Positions 1 to 7,314 are shown, numbered from the stretch's first letter. The stretch: 7,791 bases of DNA from SABY01 sp964612515 (GCA_964612515.1 CAZTCX010000174.1:1-7791), one strand, 5' to 3'. Numbers and translations are program-made. The notes: generated by a model not told the origin, from the letters alone.

Positions 1-1245
1 CTGCGGCTTATTGACGACCTGCGCGCTGCGGCGGATGCGGCGCCTCCCGACCCGCTGGACGACGAGAATTTGTCCTCGTGGCAGGCTAACGAAATAGAGA
101 TAGAAGCCCATGAACAATACGTTGATGGCGAGCTTCAGCCGCTTTCCACGATCCTGGGCGTCGCCTCCAACCTGCTGCCCGATGCGAATCTGCTTTCCAA
201 TGCCCACCTTGGCAAACTTGTGCCCGAGATGCTCCAATTGTTGCGCGCCTACAATTTTGTGCCTGACGTTCCCGACGGCCTCCCCGACAAGATGCTCTAT
301 TCTGCTTTACGCGATATCTGGGACGAGGACTATGTACATGTGATAACTGGCACGGTGCACATTGAATTTTGCCAGTATGACGACGAAAATCAATGTCCGT
401 TTCCGGGATATTGCAACGAATGCAATGAATTGGGTTCCGACGATGAGGAGTTCAGTAATCTGTTTGGCGCTGTGACACCAACTGATGACGGCTGGCGCTC
501 GCAATTTGATAAAGACTCGGTGCTGGAAGGCATACAAAACTATTGCGACCGCTGGTGTGAACGATGCCCGTTCCGCCGCATGTGCTATGTTGCCATCACC
601 GAAGAGAAAATGGAAGGCTTGCTTGAAAAATACCCTGATGGCGAAATTCCTGCGGAAGAGATGGATGTTTGGCCTTTTAATGAAATTCAGGAGGATTCAC
701 CTTTTACGGATGAAGAGATTCAGGATGTGAGTTTTGATGCAGAATGGACGGCGGATGAGATGAGTTTTGATCCGGAAGATGACGACTTCTTCTCGCCGCG
801 CAGCAAAGCCATACGTCATCCGATGATGGAACAGGCCAGAGCTTTCGCATTAGATATGGATCTCTGGCTCAAAAAGCGACACGAAGAGCTTGGCGACGAC
901 CTCATGCCGCATCTTGCCCGTGGCTATTCAGATGCGATGGCCCAGGCGGAAGAGGTTCTGCATCGATTTCATTTTTTTATTTTAGTGAAACTACAGCGCG
1001 CACTCATAAACATTTATGACGACGAACACTTCGACGATGGCGGCTACGACATGAACGGCTCCGCCAAAGTAGCGCTACTCACCATCGACGAATCTCTGGA
1101 TGCACTCACCCTGCTGATACGCACTCTGAAGAACCACCGGACAGAACTCAAAAATTTGCGACAGCAACTCCAAGGCATTCTTAATATGGCCGAAGCAGAA
1201 TTCCCCGAAGCGCGCGCCTTCATCCGCCCTTACCACGACCAGTAA
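1..1245 (+). CDS. Conserved-looking hypothetical protein with two four-cysteine clusters (5' end outside the window)
   Basis: I do not recognise this protein. The reading frame is open from the first base to the TAA at 1243-1245 (414 codons visible). A TTG at 70 could serve as a start, but nothing upstream of it resembles a start region, so I treat the gene as cut by the window edge. Numbered from the first visible codon, cysteines lie at 124, 132, 138, 141 (C-x7-C-x5-C-x2-C) and 182, 186, 189, 195 (C-x3-C-x2-C-x5-C, around WCERCPFRRMC). I infer a metal or Fe-S site. A strongly acidic Asp/Glu-rich stretch follows (about 223-265). The C-terminal third looks helical, with a Leu-rich, charged, possibly coiled-coil segment near 363-403. 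No signal peptide or membrane segment is visible in this part, so a cytoplasmic location is likely. The next gene begins 73 bases downstream with its own promoter box, so co-transcription is not required. Coding is well supported; function is unknown. Confidence 0.8.
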   Translation: MRLIDDLRAAADAAPPDPLDDENLSSWQANEIEIEAHEQYVDGELQPLSTILGVASNLLPDANLLSNAHLGKLVPEMLQLLRAYNFVPDVPDGLPDKMLYSALRDIWDEDYVHVITGTVHIEFCQYDDENQCPFPGYCNECNELGSDDEEFSNLFGAVTPTDDGWRSQFDKDSVLEGIQNYCDRWCERCPFRRMCYVAITEEKMEGLLEKYPDGEIPAEEMDVWPFNEIQEDSPFTDEEIQDVSFDAEWTADEMSFDPEDDDFFSPRSKAIRHPMMEQARAFALDMDLWLKKRHEELGDDLMPHLARGYSDAMAQAEEVLHRFHFFILVKLQRALINIYDDEHFDDGGYDMNGSAKVALLTIDESLDALTLLIRTLKNHRTELKNLRQQLQGILNMAEAEFPEARAFIRPYHDQ

Positions 1246-1279
1246 CAGGTACAACAGTCCAACCTCACAGCTATTTTGC

Positions 1280-1287
1280 TACATTTG
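1280..1287 (+). promoter_or_regulatory. Bacteroidota-type -7 box (TACATTTG) for the DUF89 gene
   Basis: TACATTTG matches the Bacteroidota -7 consensus TAnnTTTG exactly and ends 31 bases before the ATG at 1319. No convincing -33 TTTG is seen at the usual distance, so this rests on the -7 box and its position. It would give a leader of roughly 25 bases carrying AGGAAAG, a weak ribosome-binding site. Confidence 0.5.
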
Positions 1288-1318
1288 CCCAAAGCTATCT
1301 TATTAATAAAAGGAAAGA

Positions 1319-2164
1319 ATGAAAACCTATCTGGATTGTATCCCGTGTGTTATGCAACAGGCATTGCGGGCGGGAAGAATGGCCACTTCTGACGAGAATA
1401 AACTGAAGCAGATTCTGGATGAAACCGCAGCGATGGTACAAACCATTTCGATGCAAGCTACACCCGCCGAAACAGGCGCGAAAGTTTATCACATTGTAAG
1501 CAAAGTTACCGGCGTTGCTGATCCCTATAAAGAAATCAAGCAGCAACATATTCGGGAAACGAAGGCAATTTACCCGGAATTAGAAAAAATAGTGGCCGCA
1601 TCTGACGACAAACTTCTTACTGCCATCAAAATTGCCATCGCCGGAAATGTGATCGATTTGGGTGTGAATAAAGCATTCGACATTGTGCGAGATGCGAAGA
1701 GTATTCTGGAACAGGAGTTTGCAATATTTGATTACGACGCCTTTAAAAAGCAATTGGCGAAAAGCAAAAACATTCTCTATCTGGGCGATAATGTCGGCGA
1801 ATCGGTGTTTGACATCCTTCTTATCAAGGAGCTAAAAAAGCCGGTAGAATATGCGGTGCGCGCCATCCCCATCATCAACGACGTTACGCGTGAAGATGCC
1901 ATTGCCTCAGGAATAGACCAGGTTGCAGAAATAGTTGATTCGGGATGCAAATCTCCAGGAGTGATTCTCAGCCAGAACACGCCTGAATTTCTTGAGCTTT
2001 TCAACACAGCAGATCTCGTCATCAGCAAAGGACAGGGGAATTTTGAAGGATTATCGAGCTGCAGCCGACAGGTTTTCTTTTTGTTAAAAGCAAAATGCCG
2101 GATCATCTCCAATCATCTTGGCGTGGCAGAAGGCTCTATTATTTTGAAAGAACACACATTTTAA
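1319..2164 (+). CDS. DUF89 / ARMT1-like metal-dependent phosphatase family protein
   Basis: This 281-residue protein is full length for the compact prokaryotic DUF89 branch typified by AF1104 and PH1575. Visible family features are an N-terminal DCIPC (Cys7, Cys10), the AGNVIDLG segment at 108-115, GDNVGE at 156-161 (Asp157, Asn158 as likely metal ligands), PIINDVT at 184-190 (Asp188) and the SKGQGNFEGL signature at 236-245. From family knowledge, DUF89 proteins are divalent-metal-dependent phosphatases proposed to remove damaged or surplus sugar phosphates such as fructose 1-phosphate ('damage control'). The true substrate here is not deducible. No signal peptide or membrane segment is present, so it is probably cytoplasmic. 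The ATG at 1319 is chosen because it aligns with the family N-terminus just before the CxxC and has AGGAAAG upstream. It appears monocistronic, with a promoter box at 1280 and a terminator at 2235-2276. Confidence 0.92.
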   Translation: MKTYLDCIPCVMQQALRAGRMATSDENKLKQILDETAAMVQTISMQATPAETGAKVYHIVSKVTGVADPYKEIKQQHIRETKAIYPELEKIVAASDDKLLTAIKIAIAGNVIDLGVNKAFDIVRDAKSILEQEFAIFDYDAFKKQLAKSKNILYLGDNVGESVFDILLIKELKKPVEYAVRAIPIINDVTREDAIASGIDQVAEIVDSGCKSPGVILSQNTPEFLELFNTADLVISKGQGNFEGLSSCSRQVFFLLKAKCRIISNHLGVAEGSIILKEHTF

Positions 2165-2234
2165 CCAGGAACTTTTTCCCAATTCCACCTCTCCATTTGA
2201 ACCATCACGCCTCTAAGCGGTTATGGAAATCTTA

Positions 2235-2276
2235 CATTCAGATGCAATTGGTTCGAGCAATCTGATGTTTTTTTTT
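2235..2276 (+). terminator. Rho-independent terminator downstream of the DUF89 gene
   Basis: An imperfect hairpin pairs 2235-2245 with 2257-2267 (CAGAT-GC against GC-A-ATCTG, extended outward by CAT/ATG, with a one-base bulge on each arm). It is followed at once by nine T residues (2268-2276). It lies about 70 bases past the DUF89 stop codon. The stem is only moderately GC-rich, so efficiency may be modest. Confidence 0.6.
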
Positions 2277-2283
2277 ATTTTAA

Positions 2284-2464
2284 AATTAATAAATATTGGT
2301 GTCCGGTTAAAAACAATAGATTCTTCGCTACGCTCAGAATGACAAGGGCTTGCGATGGATTGGAGGAGGGAGGGCTAATGCCTTGTCATTCTGAACGAAA
2401 CGCAGTGGAGTGAAGAATCTATTCAAAAGAAATTATGTTTACCGGACAACAATGATTAATAATT
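2284..2464. repeat. MITE-like imperfect inverted repeat with TGTCCGGT ends
   Basis: The left arm (2300-2347) and right arm (2381-2448) are near reverse complements. Both carry TGTCCGGT at the outer edge, then AATAGATTCTTC, and end inward at CAGAATGACAAGG. The right arm holds roughly eight to ten extra bases in the middle (a GAAACGCAGTGGAGTG variant against GAGCGTAGC on the left). Outward, AT-rich sequence at 2284-2299 and 2449-2464 still pairs at 12 of 16 positions. A 33-base purine-rich loop lies between the arms. There is no open reading frame inside and no clear target-site duplication. It resembles dispersed non-coding repeats built on ATTCTTC...AGAATGAC; I infer a non-autonomous mobile element or repeat-family member. 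Confidence 0.7.
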
Positions 2465-2546
2465 AATTCCTGACACTCGTTTCCCTGGTGGAAATTCGAT
2501 TACTGTAGGCTTTCTGCAAATTCACTCGAATATCCATTCTTGTATC

Positions 2547-2987
2547 TTACGCTATAGAATTGTAGGGAGATGGCATGTTGTTTTTTTTCAATATTTTCAA
2601 AATCCGTATTCTATTGTAACGCTGAAGGAAAATAGGGTAAATGTTAATGTACAGGTTCATAGCGGGAAGAATAGTAAGGTCTGCCCAGGTTACTCTTAGC
2701 TCACTGTCAAATAAAAACCTAAGTGCAACAAATGAAATAGCACCAATGATGTGTCTCCATTCGTAATTTCTTGTTTTCTTTTCATAGCGGTATAATTCCT
2801 CATACCTACCAGCGCTGGTCAGGTTAATCGGTTTTATTTTCCTCCGGCGCCGCATTATATCTCCTGTGGTAGGCAGATACTTTTTATAAATTTTAATTCC
2901 GATCAGATCATAAATCGTTCTATCGTGATAATATTCAAATTTTTTCGGCCTGAAGTACTTTAATGAAATCGACTTTGCTATTCCCAT
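2547..2987 (-). CDS. Small membrane protein resembling the CrtO (glycosyl-diaponeurosporenoate acyltransferase) family
   Basis: This 146-residue basic protein shows the C-terminal signature of the CrtO family: an ExxH pair (Glu76, His79) leading into a hydrophobic segment (about 80-94), a second hydrophobic segment (about 105-121), then QRYNRIR (122-128) and a basic tail. Staphylococcal CrtO has a matching ExxH and QRYNRPR arrangement and acylates the glucose of a C30 carotenoid. The N-terminal part (KYFRPKKFE, then a KxYKKYLPTTGD stretch) also fits the family. The extra N-terminal membrane helix of the staphylococcal protein is absent, and a TAG 13 codons upstream prevents extending the frame to recover one. 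No carotenoid genes are nearby, so substrate and even acyltransferase activity are inference. The gene is visibly more AT-rich than both neighbours. It is divergent from the decarboxylase gene. Confidence 0.72.
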   Translation of the reverse strand: MGIAKSISLKYFRPKKFEYYHDRTIYDLIGIKIYKKYLPTTGDIMRRRRKIKPINLTSAGRYEELYRYEKKTRNYEWRHIIGAISFVALRFLFDSELRVTWADLTILPAMNLYINIYPIFLQRYNRIRILKILKKNNMPSPYNSIA

Positions 2988-3015
2988 AATTTCTTCACTT
3001 ATCGTGATCTCTGTG

Positions 3016-3023
3016 CAAATGTA
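3016..3023 (-). promoter_or_regulatory. Bacteroidota-type -7 box (TACATTTG) for the CrtO-like gene
   Basis: On the minus strand this reads TACATTTG, an exact TAnnTTTG match, identical to the box before the DUF89 gene. It lies 28 bases upstream of the ATG at 2987. No -33 TTTG is visible at the expected spacing. Its position supports the 2987 start over any upstream extension. Confidence 0.5.
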
Positions 3024-3168
3024 CTATTCTATATATTTTCCCACCCGTTTTTATCATATCTCAGTCCTGTCGTTATCTGTCGGTTTAACCGCGACCATTC
3101 GCCCAATTGGCGGAAATTTGTGATCAGTTGGTCTGGATACGCACTGCTATTACATTCATCAAAATTCC

Positions 3169-3176
3169 TACTTTTG
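3169..3176 (+). promoter_or_regulatory. Bacteroidota-type -7 box (TACTTTTG) for the decarboxylase gene
   Basis: TACTTTTG matches TAnnTTTG exactly and ends 22 bases before the ATG at 3199, which would give a leader of about 16 bases without a Shine-Dalgarno sequence. With the box at 3016-3023 it makes 2988-3198 a divergent promoter region. A short palindrome CGGTTTAACCG (3081-3091) and a small CGCC/GGCG hairpin (3100-3112) lie between the boxes; no role can be assigned to them. Confidence 0.5.
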
Positions 3177-3198
3177 ACCATTCATAAATATTACACAC

Positions 3199-4617
3199 AT
3201 GATCAACCTCCATGAGTTTCGCAAACACGGCCACCAGCTTATCGACTGGGTAGCCGATTATTTTGAAAACATCGAAGACTATCCGGTGCAGTCGCAAGTA
3301 GCTCCCGGCGATATTTTGCGGCAGCTTCCGCCAGCAGCTCCTGCACATGGTGAGGATTTCGATGCCATCTTCCGGGATTTTCAAAAAATAATATTACCAG
3401 GAATCACCCACTGGCAGCACCCCGGCTGGCATGGTTATTTTACGGCCAACAATAGCTACCCTTCGGTGCTGGCCGAATTGCTCACGGCGGCACTTGGCGC
3501 GCAATGTATGAGCTGGAGCACTTCGCCGGCAGCTACCGAACTCGAACAGCGCGTGATGGAATGGCTGCGTGGTATGACCGGATTGCCTTCGCACTTTTCC
3601 GGCGTCATTCAGGATACGGCATCTACCTCCACGCTGGTGTCGCTGCTCACCGCCCGCGAAGCAAAGACTAACTACGCCATCAATGCAGGCGGTTTTAAAA
3701 GCCAGCCTTCGTTTACACTTTACTGCTCGGAGCAGGCACATTCGTCGATAGAAAGAGCTGTGAAAATTGCCGGCTTTGGCCGCGACAGTTTACGCAAAAT
3801 TGCTGTTGATGAAAAATTTGCCATGTTCCCTGGCGCTTTGGAAGCAGCCATTATCCGCGATCAGCATGCTGGATTTGTTCCTCTGGCAGTTATTGCAGCC
3901 ATCGGCACCACTGGTTCCACGGCTGTTGATCCAGTGAAGGAAATCGGAACTATTTGCCGAAAGCACAACCTTTGGCTACACGTAGATGCCGCCTGGGCCG
4001 GATCAGCCATGCTGCTGCCCGAATTGCGCCACATGATCGAAGGCGTGGAGATGGCCGACAGCTATGTGTTTAATCCGCACAAATGGATGTTCACGAACTT
4101 CGACGCCAGCGCATATTTCGTCGCCGACAAGGCCGCTCTGATCCGCACCTTTGAAATCCTGCCCGAATATCTCAAAACCAAAGAAGGCGACACCGTGAAC
4201 AACTACCGCGACTGGGGAATCCAACTGGGGCGTCGCTTCCGGGCGCTCAAGCTCTGGTTTGTTATCCGCAGTTATGGCGTGGATGCGCTGCGACAAACCA
4301 TTGCCAACCACATCCGATGGGCAGCCGATTTTAAGCAATGGGTGGATGAGGATGCACAATGGGAATCGCTGGCACCGGCGCCGCTTGCAACGGTTTGTTT
4401 TAGATACAACCCGCATCATAGCGATGATGAGGCTGTATTAAACAGTCTCAATCAGCGACTTCTCGAAAGTGTGAATCGTTCCGGAAAGATTTTTATATCC
4501 CACACCACCCTTGGCTCCAAATATACATTGCGCATGGTGGTCGGACAAACGCATACGCAGGAGCATCATGTGGCGCAGGCCTGGGAGGTGATAAAAATGA
4601 CAGCACGTGAGCTGTAG
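3199..4617 (+). CDS. Group II PLP-dependent aromatic-L-amino-acid decarboxylase
   Basis: This 472-residue protein matches the DOPA/tryptophan decarboxylase family along its whole length. It should convert an aromatic L-amino acid to its amine plus CO2 in the cytoplasm. The PLP lysine is Lys295 in FNPHKW. Asp263 in HVDAAW should contact the pyridine nitrogen. His181 in QAHSSIERA corresponds to the ring-stacking His192 of animal DOPA decarboxylase, and Tyr324 in LPEYLK to its catalytic loop Tyr332. Keeping both argues for decarboxylation rather than the aldehyde-synthase variants, which change one of these residues. The substrate-side segment HPGWHGYFTANNSYP (74-88) differs from the animal sequence, so tryptophan, DOPA, tyrosine and phenylalanine cannot be separated. 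The start at 3199 fits the family N-terminus (MINLHEFRKHGHQLIDW). The gene stands alone, with no transporter or partner enzyme beside it. Confidence 0.93.
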   Translation: MINLHEFRKHGHQLIDWVADYFENIEDYPVQSQVAPGDILRQLPPAAPAHGEDFDAIFRDFQKIILPGITHWQHPGWHGYFTANNSYPSVLAELLTAALGAQCMSWSTSPAATELEQRVMEWLRGMTGLPSHFSGVIQDTASTSTLVSLLTAREAKTNYAINAGGFKSQPSFTLYCSEQAHSSIERAVKIAGFGRDSLRKIAVDEKFAMFPGALEAAIIRDQHAGFVPLAVIAAIGTTGSTAVDPVKEIGTICRKHNLWLHVDAAWAGSAMLLPELRHMIEGVEMADSYVFNPHKWMFTNFDASAYFVADKAALIRTFEILPEYLKTKEGDTVNNYRDWGIQLGRRFRALKLWFVIRSYGVDALRQTIANHIRWAADFKQWVDEDAQWESLAPAPLATVCFRYNPHHSDDEAVLNSLNQRLLESVNRSGKIFISHTTLGSKYTLRMVVGQTHTQEHHVAQAWEVIKMTAREL

Positions 4618-5025
4618 TAGATTATTCGCTTTGAGCTCTTGTTGAATATTTGGATTTATACAGCACCTAAGAACTTCTTTTTTGCCTCACCCGCGACGGC
4701 TCTCCAATTGGAGCTACGATGTTGACACAGATAAAATGGGGCAAGGATTACAAACCCCGGCCTTTAGGCCGGGGATCAAAGTACGTGAGAGTCATTGGGG
4801 CTTTAGGCCCAAACATAAAAAAGGTTTTGATTTTATGAAAAAATACCGCTTTGAAAGGACTGCGGGCTAAAGCCCGCGGATAATGGAGTAGCTCATCTGA
4901 ACCCCGCCCTGAAGGGCAGGGTTAGTGAAAGATGTGTGAACTCCATAGCTAATTTGAGAGGAGAGCTATCTTGCTGGGTAATCGTAATTTAAAATTTATG
5001 CCTTTTCAGAAATTCCACTATATCC
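4618..5025. other. Intergenic region (no gene) carrying a REP-like hairpin cluster
   Basis: Between the convergent stops of the decarboxylase and the dipeptidyl peptidase there is no coding sequence I can support. It contains a perfect 12-base palindrome CTCCAATTGGAG (4702-4713), four hairpins at 4755-4923 (listed separately) and a loose ATAGCT/AGCTAT pair near 4946-4975. No clear T-tracted terminator is visible for either gene, so the hairpins may take that role. Confidence 0.6.
4755..4923. repeat. Cluster of four REP-like hairpins with TTTA/TAAA loops
   Basis: Hairpin 1 (4755-4774) has a perfect 8-bp stem CCCCGGCC/GGCCGGGG with loop TTTA. Hairpin 2 (4795-4812, TTGGGGC-TTTA-GGCCCAA) is the same design with one mismatch. 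Hairpin 3 (4862-4877) is a perfect GCGGGC/GCCCGC stem with loop TAAA, the complement of TTTA, so it sits in the opposite orientation. Hairpin 4 (4900-4923) has AACCC/GGGTT and GCCC/GGGC stems around one C-A mismatch, loop TGAA. Alternating GC-rich palindromes in an intergenic space resemble repetitive extragenic palindromes, which in other bacteria are dispersed by REP-associated (RAYT, Y1 family) transposases. No such transposase is in the window. Confidence 0.7.
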
Positions 5026-7230
5026 CTATTCCAGATGTCCGATCAGAAACCGCGTGATCTTTTCGTAAAGATGCATGCGCGTATTTTTTCCGGTGTAGAT
5101 ACCATGGTTGGAGTTGGGATAAAACATCAGATCAAAATCTTTGTCGGCGGCAACCAGCGCCGTAATCAGGTCGATGCTGTTTTGCAGATGCACGTTATCG
5201 TCGGACATGCCGTGGATGAGCAGAAAATCGCCCTGCAGTTTCTCCACATGGTTGATGGGTGAATTGTCGTCGTAGCCTTCGGGATTTTCCTGCGGCGTGC
5301 GCATAAACCGTTCGGTGTAAATATTATCATAATAACGCCAGTTGGTGACGGGCGCCACGGCCACACCGACGTCGAATACGCCGGCGCCCTTGGTCATCAG
5401 CAATGTTGACATAAACCCGCCATAACTCCAGCCAAACACCGCGATGCGGTTGCTATCGATGTAGGGCAACTGGCCCAGATAGCGCGCTGCTTCAATCTGA
5501 TCGATGGTTTCGTATTTGCCCAACTGCAGGTAGGTCATCTTTTTAAAATCTTCACCACGGGCTCCCGTTCCGCGGTTATCCACCGACACCACCATGATGC
5601 CGTGCTGCGCCAGATATTGGTTGTAAAGTTCGCCGCCACCGTAGCTGTTGGTAACAGTTTGCGATCCCGGCCCACCATAGATATCAAAAAGAACCGGGTA
5701 TTGGCGCGTGCTGTCGAAGTCGAAAGGCAGTATCTTCCAGGCGTTGAGCGTAACGCCTTCGGGCGTGGTGATGGTGAAAAAGGTGCGCGGTTGCAAATTA
5801 TATTTGGCGCGGGTAGCCAGCAGCTCCTCATTGTCTTCGAGGGTGCGGATGATCTTGCCGTCCTTGCCATTGTTGACCGAATAAACCGGGGGCGTGTTGG
5901 CATCTGACCAGGTTTGGATAAAAAATTTGTTGTCGGCGCTAAAGCGGGCGCTGTTGGTGCCTTTGCGCGGGGTGAGCAATGTCGGGTTTTTCCCACTGAA
6001 GCTTACGCTAAAAACCTGCCGATCCATTGGCGTGGTCAGCGCAGCCTGATAATATACCTTTTCATTTTTCTCGTCCACAGCAATCAGCTCCGTCACGTCG
6101 AAGTCGCCGCTGGTGATCGCCTTCATTTCTTGTTTTTTAATATCAAAAAGATAAATGTGGTTGAAGCCGCTGCGCTCGCTGGTGATGATAAACCGGCTGC
6201 CATCACCCAAAAACACTAAATTGTCGTAGTTGCTGTCGTCGATATAATATTGGTTGTCCTCGCTGTAAACCGTGCGGGTGCCACCGCCGGCAAGATTTGC
6301 ATAAAGCACGTCAAGATGGTTTTGCAGCCGGTTGACGCGCAAGATAGCCAGCACCTGCGGGTTGGGCGTAAAAAAAATGCGCGGGATGTACTGGTCGGTT
6401 TCCTCGCCCACATCCACCGGCATAATTTTGCCCGAATTAAGATCGTAAACCTGAACCGTCACCACAGAATTGTCTTCGCCAGCTTTGGGATATTTGTAAT
6501 CGTACCTTTCGGGATACAGCTCGCCATAGGTGGTAAGCTCCCATTGTTTTACGTTTGATTCGTCGAAACGCATAAAGGCCAGGTAGCGGCTGTCGGGCGA
6601 CCAGTCGAAGCCTTTGACCACGGCAAACTCCTCTTCGTAAACCCAGTCGGTGGTACCGTTGATGATGCTGCCGGCCTTTCCGTCGCGGGTGATCTGCCGC
6701 TCTTCATTAGTTATCAGATTTTTGATAAAAATATTGTTGTCACGGACGAAGGATACTTTTTCACCATCGGGCGAAAAGGTGGCCAGTTGTTGTTTTCCGT
6801 TTCCGGAAAGGGGCTGTAGGTTTTTAATTTTTAAATCAAAAACATAATAATCCGAACGCGAAGAGCGGCGGTAGATAGGCTCGGTGTTGGTGCCGAAAAG
6901 GATTTTGGTTTCGTCGTCATTAAATTCGTAATCGTACAACGCGATGGGCTGCGTTTCTCCTTCGGGGATCAACTGATCGGAGGTAACGATCACGTCGGTG
7001 AGCAGGCCGGTTTGGTAACTGTAGGCGTTTATCGAGTCGCGCTTGATCTGCGTGTAGCGCGCCCCGTCGTTCATCGGGCGGATGCCGCGCACCGACTTTT
7101 GCGCAAAGGTTCGTGAGGCAAAGATCAGGTCGAGGCTCAGCGTGTCGGCAGCCTGTTGCGCCATTGCCGTAAGGCCTATAAACATTACGATAAGTGCAAA
7201 AAGTACGATCCGGAAATTCTTGTTCATCAT
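5026..7230 (-). CDS. dpp4: Secreted dipeptidyl peptidase IV (serine protease family S9)
   Basis: Removes N-terminal Xaa-Pro or Xaa-Ala dipeptides from peptides, probably in the periplasm or at the cell surface, serving peptide uptake. With the start at 7230 the protein has 734 residues, typical for Bacteroidota DPP IV. Residues 1-24 form a signal peptide (basic NKNFR, hydrophobic core, likely cut at AMA|QQ). A beta-propeller domain (about 80-490) contains the DWVYEEEF motif whose Glu200-Glu201 should bind the substrate N-terminus. The C-terminal alpha/beta-hydrolase domain carries oxyanion Tyr518 (YGGPGSQ), Ser602 (GWSYGG), Asp677 (SDDNVH) and His709 (NHGI), so the triad is intact. An in-frame ATG at 7329 exists, but it would put 33 residues before the signal peptide and run through the promoter; 7230 (or the adjacent ATG at 7227) is preferred. 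It is monocistronic and divergent from the tRNA locus. Confidence 0.96.
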   Translation of the reverse strand: MMNKNFRIVLFALIVMFIGLTAMAQQAADTLSLDLIFASRTFAQKSVRGIRPMNDGARYTQIKRDSINAYSYQTGLLTDVIVTSDQLIPEGETQPIALYDYEFNDDETKILFGTNTEPIYRRSSRSDYYVFDLKIKNLQPLSGNGKQQLATFSPDGEKVSFVRDNNIFIKNLITNEERQITRDGKAGSIINGTTDWVYEEEFAVVKGFDWSPDSRYLAFMRFDESNVKQWELTTYGELYPERYDYKYPKAGEDNSVVTVQVYDLNSGKIMPVDVGEETDQYIPRIFFTPNPQVLAILRVNRLQNHLDVLYANLAGGGTRTVYSEDNQYYIDDSNYDNLVFLGDGSRFIITSERSGFNHIYLFDIKKQEMKAITSGDFDVTELIAVDEKNEKVYYQAALTTPMDRQVFSVSFSGKNPTLLTPRKGTNSARFSADNKFFIQTWSDANTPPVYSVNNGKDGKIIRTLEDNEELLATRAKYNLQPRTFFTITTPEGVTLNAWKILPFDFDSTRQYPVLFDIYGGPGSQTVTNSYGGGELYNQYLAQHGIMVVSVDNRGTGARGEDFKKMTYLQLGKYETIDQIEAARYLGQLPYIDSNRIAVFGWSYGGFMSTLLMTKGAGVFDVGVAVAPVTNWRYYDNIYTERFMRTPQENPEGYDDNSPINHVEKLQGDFLLIHGMSDDNVHLQNSIDLITALVAADKDFDLMFYPNSNHGIYTGKNTRMHLYEKITRFLIGHLE

Positions 7231-7252
7231 TCTATTTTTTGATTGATTAATA

Positions 7253-7279
7253 CAAAGTAAAAAATTGATAACGGCCAAA
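7253..7279 (-). promoter_or_regulatory. Possible promoter of the dipeptidyl peptidase gene
   Basis: On the minus strand TTACTTTG (7253-7260) differs by one base from TAnnTTTG, and a TTTG lies upstream at 7276-7279. The 15-base spacer is shorter than the usual 19 or so, so the -33 assignment is weak. The -7 box is 22 bases from the ATG at 7230, similar to the other genes here; the leader is A/T-rich (AAAAAATAG) without a Shine-Dalgarno sequence. Confidence 0.35.
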
Positions 7280-7314
7280 AATAAAAATTCTCCGCGTAAG
7301 CAAGGGGTTTTTAT

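Noticed and set aside
544..585. Radical SAM CxxxCxxC motif
   Set aside because: The spacing matches, but the surrounding protein has no radical-SAM barrel features and the motif is far from the N-terminus, where it normally sits.
3394..4419. Antisense open frames of 115 and 138 codons within the decarboxylase gene
   Set aside because: They are shadows of a well-conserved gene on the other strand, with no start signals or recognisable domains.
4682..4870. A 62-codon open frame on the plus strand through the hairpin cluster
   Set aside because: It runs straight through hairpins 1 to 3, has a composition set by the palindromes, and shows no ribosome-binding site or family resemblance.
4755..4923. 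CRISPR-like array
   Set aside because: The palindromes differ in sequence, orientation and spacing, so they are not regular direct repeats with spacers.
5166..6558. Several 65-153 codon frames on both strands within dpp4
   Set aside because: They overlap a full-length conserved protease in other frames and have low-complexity or unnatural compositions.
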